Below, piece by piece: positions 13,290 through 25,000 of a DNA stretch of 64,000 bases (within the stretch, counting starts at the first letter, position 1; each line of letters starts with the position of its first letter). The stretch is from Thunnus maccoyii. Its lineage: Eukaryota > Chordata > Actinopteri > Scombriformes > Scombridae. Below the pieces are notes generated by a model that did no database searches, was not told the DNA's origin, and worked only from the letters and a program-made list of their open reading frames with translations. Both the position numbers and the translations under genes were made by a program. Where the stretch lies: positions 744,001-808,000 of the forward strand of contig NC_056554.1 in NCBI RefSeq assembly GCF_910596095.1. The letters run 5' to 3'.

Positions 13290-16200
13290 CACTTCCTGGG
13301 GACTTGGTCTCACCTCACACACCCACACAAATGCACGCACTAAGTTGCAAAAGGGAAGTTGGGTCAATATCTGGACTGCAAGTTGTCAGATAAGACCCAT
13401 GTTACAGAGCTGTTGTAGCAGCAGTAGCTGTAAAAACATGTCTGGTCAAAAAACAGCAAATCATTCAGGAGTCTCTAGTATAGTTTTGGCTCCAGTCTTC
13501 AATGCTAAAGCATTAAAAGTTCCAAGAGACGCCTCAACACTGAAAAATATTTGTTGGTGGTCTGTGTTTAGCTTAGCTCTGTCAAAAATGTTTTTAGTTG
13601 GCCAGCTACAGTCACCAGTACTTCAAAAAGTGACTTTAGTTCATTCAGTTACAGTAACCCCACGATGAGGGAAAGAATTTTGAGAAGCTACGTTCTATGT
13701 GCAACCACCACCCACCACTTGTAGGAATTATTGCATATTTTTTCTCTTTTGATACCTTTAGTTAAGCAGCACAACTGGAGAGAAATAACATATAAGCTCA
13801 ACATGATCTTCAAAATAGAAAATTAGCCACTTTTAGTTTTTGTTTATGAAGGGGTGAAAGCAGCTTCAAATATTGTACCGCACTGAATTTCTCACTGACT
13901 GTCTTATATAGAAGTCAGATTTTGACTCAAAACAGCATTAAATGTTGTTCACCTCAGTTGCACTGAGGTTTCCAAATAAATCAGTAATATTTGGTAAAAG
14001 CAGAAGCAGTTACATCATCTCATTCTCTTATATGATGATGATGATAATGTAACCAGCCTTTAAACACAGCTGTGTTGTGACGAATGCTGTATATGTTAAT
14101 GGGGGTGTTACGAATATTCTGTTTGAAAGTTTGTACAAAGTGCATTTATGTGGAGTGGTTGCATCCTCTTCTCTTCCATCACTAATAGTGTTTAAAATAC
14201 CACTGAATGGAGACCAGAGAAGCGTTTGCCAGTGCAGGCAGCAGGAATGCTCGGAATTTTCCTTGTATCTGTAAAAAGTCTGGAGGCATTTTGAATCACT
14301 TGGAGGCAGAGAACTGACTTTTGACCTAATTAAAAACAAAAAAAAAAATCATCAACTGGAGGAAGCCTTATTGAACCTTATAGTCCCTTAGTTTTTAAAA
14401 AAGTGACAAAGTGATCGTAGATTGTCTGAATACAGGAGTCTCAGATTTAGATTAAAGTTATGTGTGCATCCAGCTCTTAAAAATTCTGCTTTTCTTGTTT
14501 TCTGTTATTTATATACTGTTATGATGTTGGATATCTATGTTAAACATGGTCAAAGTTTGTAGAAATGCTGCCTGAAAGTCAAAAGCCAGGGCTTCAACCT
14601 GCTCTGAACGCTTGGTTCGCAGCATTTTTTTTTTTGGCAAATGCCCATAAACAGCTGTCAGTTCTGTAGCCTTGCTTACTAAGGTTGTTGCTAAGGCTTT
14701 TCCATGTGCTGTTTGCTTTGTCCACTCTCATATTTCAGATCAGATTCCGGCTCAAACATGTATGGAAAGATATTCCAGTAGAGCCCCAGATTATAAATAT
14801 AAACCTGGAAATGAGCAGAAAATATCCTCTTTAATATCTGAAAGACAGGAACAGATTGAAATGAAATGTGTGGCCTCATCACAGTATATAAATGAAGAGT
14901 AAAATAGACCCTTGCGGTCACCACAAGTGAGGGAGCAAGATGACAGCCCTATGGTTTCAAGAGATTTAGATTACCAGCAAGGTAGAAATGAAAGAGAAAA
15001 GAGAGAGAGAGAGATCATCATTCATGACAATCAATGAAAATAGAATTCAGTACAGAGCTTTAATCAAAAATGAAAAAATGACTAGAATTAGCAGCATTGG
15101 TGACCATGATAAGAGCAGTGTTGGTGCAATGAAAGCAACAAACACCACTTTGAAATTCATATAAGAAATCAACTGGTTAAGCTAATTCTAATTCTACATT
15201 TTTGTAGATAATAAGCTTGAAATTGTTTAAAACCAAGGCGTCAAAATAGAGCTTCCCAGCAGTTGATGATGGAGAGACTATGTGGGCTACTGCTGTTTAA
15301 TGAGTGAAATGACTAATAAACACAGCACATTTGGCTGTGGGAACTGATTGAGAGAATGACTCATTGCTGAGCAAACTGTGCCACAACTGGACCACAAACG
15401 TCATATTTCACCACAAGGTTTCAAGATTACTATTAAATGTTTGTAAGACACAAAATGTGGTGTTTTTTTTAACATTTGTAAGAAACAAACATTTAATCAT
15501 AAAGGCACCCAGAAAAGCCTGGCAGAACTGTGGAGTGGAAATGGACAGAGGCAACCCTTAGACACAGAGGTGGGATGATAGCAAACATACAGTCGACCTA
15601 TGTGAGGCTTGTAAATAACTGCTTTGTGGTCTGGAGGAGGGACGTTATTTTTGGGAGTTCTAGCTGATCTTCTGTTCTACAATGGCGGCCTCTAGTATGC
15701 ATTGATTGATTGGTGACAGGTTTAATCTTTGTCTTAGCAGTGCCTACTGACCTTTTTAGATCATGTCTTCTGTCTTGGAATGTAATTTATGCAGGCACAT
15801 TCGGTGTTGTCACATGCCAATACACAATGTACCCATAAACAAAATGCCCCTACTGTTATCAGAGATCAGACATGACGGTTATGAGCCACTGATGTCAAGA
15901 TGTCTGAATTCAACAGAGCCAGTTGCAATAGTTCATTTACAATCGAAAGTATTTTTTATCTTCAGTCTCCAAACAACATCTCACAAAAAAGCAAAAACGA
16001 TTTTTGGAAATGTTCTCCTATTTGGTCACCTGGATTTTGGCCATTTCTTGTGCTTCTTTTTTCAGATTTCCTTCAGCTGTGATCTTCAGATTTCTATAGA
16101 ATTTCAGTATGTTCAAGTTTGTGTTGGCGGCATTGCTTAAGCATATTGAGTCTTTTTCCCAGAGCTGCACCGGTGTTGTCTCAGCTGTCAAACTGAGGTC

Positions 16201-16350
16201 CTGCGAGTTGTGAGGCAGTTCTTGGCTTTGTATACAGTGTTCGCTTTGTCCTAATCCCTGATTAAGAACAGATGTGTGACACAAGAAAACCATCAAATGT
16301 CTTAGTAACAAGCCTTTAAAGCAGCCTCAGTCCTCATTGTCACAGATTGT
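13290..16350. other. Intergenic DNA, lipoxygenase to pelp1
   Basis: No gene is seen. About 14475-14770 carries a decayed copy of the TTAA-type MITE family found at 54971 (shared ttttctgttatttatatact and catatttcagatcagatt). The rest is AT-rich with short purine runs such as the GA repeat near 15000. Confidence 0.5.
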
Positions 16351-16354
16351 CCAA

Positions 16355-16510
16355 GTGAGTGGAACTCTACTGGAGGGATGGACTGAACATATTCCCTCAT
16401 ATTTTGATGATGGTGATAGACAGCACTTTCTAACACTCGAAACACTGTAGCAAATGATTCACATAATCAACCTAATCAAACCATTCAGTGAACCCTTGTA
16501 TCTGTATTAT
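16355..16510. repeat. Fragment of a dispersed fish repeat (second copy at 28430-28600)
   Basis: Contains ggaactctactggagggatg, then a block ending in cagcactttctaacac. The same series recurs at 28438 onward (ggaactctactggagggatg and gagagcgctgtctaacac). It has no coding capacity and its class was not determined. Confidence 0.6.
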
Positions 16511-16972
16511 TTGTCACCAATCTGTATGTGCTCTGCCAGCATGCTGCCAGCAGTCAGGTTGTGTTATTCAGGTGATGACCTCTGCTGTATTTAAATGCCA
16601 AATGTAGAACGTCAGTTTTAATTACTTGATTTAAAGTCTTGAATGTTATGCAGCTAATTTTCAAAATAATGGTCTTGCTTTGTCATTATGTGATAAATTG
16701 ACAGAACAAAAATAGTAAAAAAACAGAACATTGTGAAGATTGTGAAGGCATATTAATATTTAACAAACCCATGGTGTATGAGACTATTGTATGTGGTACA
16801 TAAAAGATAACTGCTACCATATGTCCTGCAAATTCCATTCTGCATTACCAAAACAAACAAGCTAGCACAGGACATTTGCATAGAAACATAGTTCATGAAA
16901 TGTTGTCTACAGAGTGTCAGTGGTAAAGGCCACCCAAGAGACACTATCATCACGATCACTATTCACAATCCC

Positions 16973-17077
16973 AACTTAATCTGCACCACAAAAAACAGAT
17001 ATGCGCACCACAGCCATTTTTTCTCAGAAAAAATGGCTGTGGTGCGCATATCTGTTTTTTGTGGTGCAGATTAAGTT
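16973..17077. repeat. Perfect 105-bp palindrome (52-bp arms, 1-base centre)
   Basis: The left arm, 16973-17024, is exactly the reverse complement of the right arm, 17026-17077, with a single c at 17025 between them. Arm landmarks are aacttaatctgcacc at the outside, atatgcgcaccacagcc in the middle and attttttct next to the centre. It lies 2.0 kb downstream of the pelp1 stop codon. Such a structure can extrude as a hairpin or cruciform, or may reflect an assembly fold-back. Confidence 0.97.
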
Positions 17078-17611
17078 TTTTGTTTTTTCATACTTTCATA
17101 CTGTTTTTTTCCATATCAAGATAAACTGTTCTCTCATTTTCACAACTGTAACTCTTCTGTCAGTTTTGCCAATAGTCCATGAAGAACAGAAGCTTAAGAC
17201 ATTAAATTCCTAATCATGACAGAACATGTTGAATATCTGCAGATTAGGTTGTTGAAGGGGAACTCCACTGATGTACACATCAAATCACTAATAAACCACT
17301 ATTAGTCTTGGTATACTAATACTGTAAACAGTTGTAGATCTTCTGTGGCTCTGGAGGAGCTGTGTCACATCAGAGACAACAAACCCTCATGATGTCATCA
17401 GGGTTATTTTAAACTTAGATTTGGAAAATACAAATTTAAAACAGAAAGCCTGTCACAATCTCAGGAAGTTTGAAATATGTCATGATGATCAGTGACATTC
17501 CAAAGTTACATATTTGTTGACATCTGTGCTGATGCATTGTATCATTTCCTCTTTCAAAAGTGAAGTACACTCATTCCTTTTTGTATACTGACTGCAAAAC
17601 AAGTTAGAGGA

Positions 17612-18203
17612 TGTGTTCACAATTTTTCAAGTGTCTTAAAACAACAGTCAGGAAACCAAATGAGCATGTAAACATCTTGCTGAAATCATCCCTCCTGTTC
17701 ATACTGACCATTAGAAGATTCCTTCATAATGACCTTATAATGGAACAACATAATCCACAGTCCTCCTTCTGTGCAAAAATGTATTTAAAAGTTTATCTGA
17801 AGCTAATATGAAGCTTCAGCATCCAACTTAGTCAAATCAAGTAGATATCTTTCAACGTTAGTCTTTTTAGTGCCAAAGTCCCTCTTTTTGTTACTATACT
17901 TCCACCTGCAGCTCAACACTGTTTGAGGAAACACAAAGAGGGAATTTGATGCTAAAAAGACTAAATGTGTCAGATATCCACTTGCTATGACTAACGCAGA
18001 CTGACTCATATAAGCTTCACATCAACTTTTAAATGACTGTGTGGACACGCTGTGGATTTTGGCCTCCATCACTTCCATTGAAAGCACATTTGAAGGGGAT
18101 CTTTGAATAGCCAGTATGAACAGGAGGAATGATTACACTGTTCATGTGGAGACCTGACTGTTGTTTTAACACACACTTGTAAAACTGTGAACCTGTCCTT
18201 TAA
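17612..18203. repeat. Fold-back (inverted-repeat) element, copy A
   Basis: The left end reads gttcacaatttttcaagtgt followed by taaaacaacagtcagg. The right end is the inverted version (cctgactgttgttttaac, then gtgaacctgtccttt). The arms stay partly complementary far inward: catccctcctgttcatactg pairs with cagtatgaacaggaggaatg, and gtctttttagtgcc pairs with gctaaaaagac. The same family occurs at 58237-58628, 61285-61640 and, as a scrap, 60012-60055. Confidence 0.8.
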
Positions 18204-19080
18204 TATATAGAGTATACTATATACAGTTAGTATTTAGTATGAAACTGATGAACACTTGATAGTCTCACTGTAAAGAGTAAGTTCACCTAAAGTACAAACA
18301 CTTTCTTCTTTTTCTCTCTAGTTGTATCTGTCTGGTAAAATAGTTTTGGTTTTATGTGTCCAGCTTTTAAGATTTCTGTCTTCACCTCAGTACAACTGTG
18401 GTGAATGGAATTTAGTTTGTTTTGCTCAAGACAGGAAAAGGAAGTTCATTATCAAGTTTAGTATTGTGTTCTTCCAAAGAGTTTCCTGATAACAGACCTC
18501 ATTTGTGTGACCTTATGTAAGGTGAAACCTGAGTTCATGTTGTGATGCAGGGGGAAAAAAAGCAATGTCAAGTATTTTTTTTTTACTTTTTTTTTTTTAT
18601 AACAAAGCATATGACAGTGATGACAAAACATAAAGAGCATAAAAGATACATATAATTCAGAGAAAGCCACTTAGGACACTACCTGTAGGATAATATGCAC
18701 TGTATACAAGAACAAAGGCTAGCTTTCTGGTAATACCTTTCATATAGCTTCACCTCAAATGCACTGACTTCTTTTAGCTCATGTACTAGTTCTTATCAAT
18801 TACAAGCTGGGTGATGTGACACAATAAAATGTCTGACTTCCCTTTCCCGAAATATTCCCACATCCCACATCATGTAGTTGGAAGTTAGCGATAATGTTAA
18901 AAGTAAGAAAACTGGAGGCCACACTTCTACCGGTGTGAACACTGTGATGAATGACTCTGATGTAATGATGAGAGATGTTTGAAAAAAACTAAACCTTGAA
19001 AATGTCACTAATGATACAGTATCCTAGCAGTATCTGCCGTATCCGTGGTAACTTCACATCAGTTCTGGGTTGGCAAGTGT

Positions 19081-22000
19081 TTATGAGCGGTTGGATCCAG
19101 AAGCACCGTCTTCATCGTCAGGCGGACAGGCGACAAAATCAGCCAACATGGAGGCCATGGCTTCATCATCCAGCTGAGGGACACATGACAAGAGAGACAA
19201 GCGATGAAACATGCTGTGATCTGTCGTTAGGGAGGAGCCTGATGCTGAGGGAGGGGAACTGATGGGAAATGTTTCTACATTAATATTTTAAAGCCAACAT
19301 GTATAGAATTTTAAAGTGATTATGGCATCCTTCAAATGATTCTGATGGTTTTGGTTTCAGACAGAAAAAAAAAGGTACAAAAAACTCAAAATTATGAATT
19401 GATTACTAAATGCATGTTGGTCTTCTGCAATTATTCCCATGTAATTCATTCGACTTCATACAAAACTAACTACAGTAAGTACAGCACGTCAAAGCTGAAG
19501 CAGGAAGCGGGTTGAGTTAACAACAGATTCACCTTCATTTTCTCTTCAAATGAAGTTTGTGTAACCTGGACATTTGTATGGTGACCTAACTGCAATTTAG
19601 AAAATACGTACAAATACACAAAACAAAAGTATAGTGAGAAAACACGACCAAATAGAGAAACACACTGCAAATATTTGGTTGTTTTCTAGTTATATCTTTG
19701 CTCACACAGCAAACATGGCAAAGGCTGTAGCTTCAAAGTGCTTAATAGACATAAAAATGAAAAATGTGTGAAATAAATGACACTTGAAAATTAGACTACA
19801 ATGTCTTTATTTATTTTTTTTGGCTAAAACTAACAAAAACCAAATAACACTAAGACAAAACTAAATCAAAATCAGGTGCCAAAATCTGGCTTAAAAGTAC
19901 AATTTACATCTGCAAGAATCCTGTTACCTTTACATTGTATGCCATGATTCATGTTGCCATAGCAACATCAGACACACGTAGGGCTGCAACTAATGATTAT
20001 TTTCATTATTGATTCATCTGTCATTTTCTTGAGTAATCGATTAGTTGTTTGGTCTATAAATGACATTCTCAAATGTCTTGTTTTGTCCCAACCAACAGTT
20101 CACAATCCAAAGACATTCAGTTTACTGTCATAGAGGACTAAAGAAAGCAGAAAATATTAAAATATTCACATTTGAGATGCTGGAATCAGAGAATTTGGAC
20201 TTTTTTTATTTCTTAAAAAATGACTCAAAACGATTAATCGGTTATCAAAATAGTTGCAGGACAAAGGAGTCTAGTGCACACGCCAGTCAGAGGGTGAAGC
20301 CCGACTCACCTGCCCAATCAACTCGCCCTGAAAATAGATGGCACTAGAGCGTCAGGCCCATACCCGGCCTTTGCTGGCAACAACAGTTGAGAAGGCTACG
20401 AGTAGAGGAGGGCGTCCGTGGTGAGCACAGAAGCCTAAAGCGCAGTCTGGATGGAAGTGCTGCAGGTGCAGATCTTGGTGGTGGTAGCAAATATTCAAAA
20501 GGCCGTTTCAATGGTTTAATAGTTGGCAACAACTGATACAGCTCTTGACACATTGTTAGGAGTAAAGGGGGCGGGGTTTATAGTTCCTCTTTCTTCCTTT
20601 CCCTTTCCTAAACTGGACTGGTTTTCATTGAGAAGATAACAAGGGGGTGTGGTTAAGCTGCGGGTTGATAAAAGGACGTCACGGTGAGGTGCGCGCGCAG
20701 CCACTGGAGTAACGTGATGCGGCTCAGCTGGGAAAGCGTGAACATTGAAAGTGATACGAGTTGAGTTTAAGCCCAGAGAGACGTCCCTTTTTTAGAAGCG
20801 TTCGAGACCTTACAGCTTCACACCTTTCCTGCACCCGGACCCTTGAGTAAAACCAGTTTTGTTCTTCGGGGACCCATCCCCCCCCCAACCACCAAAAACT
20901 GAACTGAACCGCCAGAAGGAGCTCGCGGCTCACGAGAGCAACGCCCAGCGCTGGCGAGGCTGAGTCGGAGGGACTTGAAATGCTAGTCGGCGTGGAAACC
21001 CGATAAGGTAACCCACCTCCAGACTGTCTATCTCTAACATTGGAAACCAGTCCGTCTTCCTCTGTGTTCTTCCACGTTTTCTCCCTTTCTACACCCTCCA
21101 GGTTAGGACTAGTATTGGTGCTTAATACTGAATCCACTAGACTTGACTAGTCTGTAACAACATGGATTTGTTATGTGGTTCTTTTGAGGTTATTATTTCA
21201 ATTATTCAATTAGTGTTCTTGATTTTATTTGAATCTAACTGTAATAATGGTAAATGGACTGCATTTATATAGAAATACTTTGCTGAGTAAAACATGTTTA
21301 CCTACATAAATCTGCAAACAATGTGGTTCAAAATCAAGTTTCCTGCACCTTAAATGATTATATCAATGTGAAATTAGTCATGAATTTTTACCTTTTTCTT
21401 CTCAGGGGTTTGTCCCGCCTCGTCTTCCCTGTGCACCTCCTCTCTCTTTCTTTTCACTCCTTTTCCCTCTTCTCCGTCACTGTCTCCCACTCCTCCCTGT
21501 GTCTCCTGCTGTTCTGCTTCCGTTTTGTCTCTTTTCTCAGCATCCGTCTCCACTTGCTCTTCTGTATTCAGGCCTGTAGAGGTTTCGGGATCTGCGGACG
21601 ACGCCGAGTCCCCCTCTTGAATAGCTGCCAGCTGTTCCTCTTGATGACTGGATGGCTGGTTATCGTTCACACTGGCTTCCTGTGTAGGTTCATCCCCTGG
21701 CTCCTGTTGAGAGGAAGACCTCAGTTTCCTTGTAACAACACTATAACAATACCGGCTTCATTTATCAACACCAATGGAACAAAAACACGCATAATGGAAG
21801 AAAAACACAGATAAAGTTCAATAGAGAAACATTCTGGGAGTCAGACCAGAAGTTCCATTTGAATTTAATCTACTATGTTTTTGTGATCTAATGTCTGCTG
21901 CCATCACCTAAATGTCAACTAGAAGCTGGATGAAGGAGGAGTAGTCATGATAAAACACTGAGACTTATCATCCTAAGATGCTCTGTACAGTTTGACAACA

Positions 22001-25000
22001 TAACTAAGTGTAAAAGTGGATGTATGTTCTTTCAGAGCTGTGAAGAAAGAACATGAGGAATGTGAGGAACGTACTATTAATTCATTGGATTGAAATGTGC
22101 TCTATCAGGACAGGTATCAGGATATGAAATGATCTATATCAGGATTACACCTGATTCACTTATTACAGCTTAACTTGTCAGCATGTACATTTCAAATCAA
22201 AGTTCAGCTCCTTTCACCATACTACAGCTCATTTCTATGCTTATTGATGAAAAGCCACTTCAAGTCCTTTCATAGACTCATTATCGGGGCTTGCTTTGTT
22301 TTATGAATCCTTCTGTCCTTTTCTGGATCTGTGCGAGTACTTTAACGCTCTTCAGGCAGGATGCTGGAAGCAAAGTGCTTGTCAGAGGGTCGGACAGTGT
22401 CTGAAACCACCTCTACCTCTATCTTTCCACAGTGGCATGAGACATACTGAACCCTTAAGTGACTCTTCACCTCCTGTTAGTATGACTTTTATCTGACCCT
22501 ATGTATTTCACTGATTTTGGATGTTGGACATGGGACCTAAATATTCCATAATTTGCATGTCATTTTAGGTAATATGTTATAGCCCTTCTTGGGGGGACCT
22601 TTAAATACAAATAATGGGTTTATGGTCAAGTTTGGAACTGTTCCAGATGTGGTATGTTGTGACACATAATATGTTGTGAGGTAGCTGTCAACCACTTGAT
22701 TGGAGGGCTCCCTACTGACCTAGTGCCCATGGAAAACCTATGTTATTCATGTGATAAGATACAGATGTGTAACCCCATATAAGCTATGCACCGACAGGGG
22801 TACGGTGCCCAGACCATCTTTGTACATGGAATGGACCCGATGGCCGTCGTCTAATAAACGTCTACAAAATAAGAACTTCGTCAGCTCTTCCTTTGAACGA
22901 TATCATCACACATCCTTCCTTTCACCTCCTTTCAGCTAAAACAATTTTACTACTTTCAGTTCTTATACTTCCGCTGACGCTTAAACTGCTTGCACTGCTT
23001 ATATTTCAACAAATGGTAATGGTCTTCTCACTGATTACAGCTCCTTTTTGTTTACATTTCTCTAGTCGTTTCTTTATCCTTCCATCATGTTTGTATGTCA
23101 AACTACTTCAGCGCTCTGAAGTTGTCCGAATGCTTCAGATGTGACATAAAGTTGTGATATCTACCTGCTGATTCGGATTAGTTGCGCGTTCTTCTGAGGC
23201 GGCAGTCAGCTCCACTTCATTGGCTCCTTGCTCCCACGAGCTAGTCTCCTCCTGCAGTGCTCCTCCTCCTCCTCCTCCTCCTCCTGCTGCTGCTGCTGCT
23301 GCTGCTCCCCCTCCCTCCCTCTCCGTCTCCTCCCTCTCCTCCAGCGCTCCTCCGGTGACGCACAGGATCTGGGGCATGGTGGGGTCGTCCATCCTCTCGC
23401 TCTCGTCCTCCTCTCCCTCCCCTTCCCTCGTCTCCTCCAGGACTCCGATGCTCTCCACCTCCTGGACCTTCATCCTGTCCTCTCCGAACATCGCTCTGTT
23501 GGTCTGGATCTCCTCGATCCCTCCTTCCGCCTCTCCCTCCACGCTGAATCCAGCCATCCCTCCTTCATCCACCGTTGCTCGGAGCACCTTCCCCTCCTCT
23601 ATGCCCGCTTCTCCTGACTTGTCCTCCGCTCCCTCCAGAGGAGGTATGTCCCCATCCTCCTCCTCCTCCTCATCCTCAAGTTCTTCTCCCTCTTCTTCGT
23701 CATAATCGTCATACTCCTCCCCGTCATAGAACTCTTCCTCTGCGAAATCGCTCACCTCGTCCTCCTCGTCCATCCCTTCCTCGTCTTCCTCATCTTCCTC
23801 CAGCTCTTCGTCATCCTCCATGTCCTCCTCCTCTTCCTCCTCATCATCGGTGCTGTTGATGTTGATGACGGTGGAGTCTTCGTTGCTGGCGGGTGGTGGT
23901 GGGTGCTGGTGGACGTGCCTTCCCTGCTGGCTCAGCTGGTTCTGCAGCTGGTGCATTTGGAGGGGGATACCCATGGGGCCTGGCTGGCCTTGTGAGGAGG
24001 GCTGCATCAGCATCTGCTGGAGCTGGGGTCTGCCAGGCAATGAGTCCCCCAAACTGCCAGGTGGAGCTGTGAGTGTGCTGGAGTTCAAAGGTGGAACAAG
24101 GGAGACCACTGAGGCGCCGGAAGGAGGGAAGGAGTTAATAGGGGTGGTGGAGGTGGTGAGGAGGGGGGAGGAGGTGGCGAGGTCATTGGGGAGGGAGACT
24201 CCGTCTATTGTGGTTGTTGCTGCTGTGGTGGGGACCATGGTGACAGATTCACCTCCTGGTAGTGTGACAGTAGCACCCCCTGGTGCAGTGGAGGACAGGT
24301 TCTGGGAGTTTGCTGCTGCTGCTGCTGCCGTCTCATCCTGCTGGTTCTCCATGTTGAGCATCCCCGGAGGAACGATGACCACGCTGTCGTCTGAGTCGCT
24401 GTCCAGAGAGATCTCCACGTCCTCCGCTTCCTCTTTGTCGTAGCGGACAAACACGGGTCTCTGCCCCTCTGGAGGGCCCAGCCCAGCGAGGTCTGGCTGG
24501 TGGTGTGTGTGTGGAGACAGGATCATGTCGCCTGGCCCATGGCCCTGGCCCGGCAACCCCGGAACAAGGGAGAGGTGGTTCTCCAGAGAGCCCAGCAGGG
24601 AGGTGGAGCCCAGGCCGAGGGAGTGACGAGTGGGGAAGGGAGGACCAGGGGCTGGGCCTCCTAGGAGGGTTGGCAAGGTGAGTCCAGGGGTTGGTCCCTG
24701 GGAGGAGGAGAGGACGGGAGCGGTTGGGGTGGGTTTCAGGGCGAGGGGTGGTAAGGGGAGTGCGATGGAGGGAGTGCGAGGGTGGAGGAGGGCATTGCAG
24801 ATGGTCAGAGCCTCAGAACAAAATGAAGACACCTGACAGGGAAAAGAGGAGGGAGAGTCATTAAAAAATTAATACAACAGACAACAAAATAACCAGTACA
24901 GACATCAGCAGAGTACATGACACTCTGCTTCAGTGTGTGGTGCTGTTTGCATATTGTGCATTATCAATTTTGAAAGCTTTGTATCAGCATAGCGGGGAAA

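Noticed and set aside
20724-21137. 137-codon minus-strand open frame in the CpG-rich island
   Set aside because: No recognisable domain and composition explained by the island; better read as non-coding promoter-like DNA.
23220-24443. Long plus-strand open frames (Ser/Pro-rich and Gly-rich) opposite the largest pelp1 exon
   Set aside because: They are the mirror of the Glu/Asp and Ala/Gly codons of pelp1 exon 23165-24832; no splice sites or homology support them.
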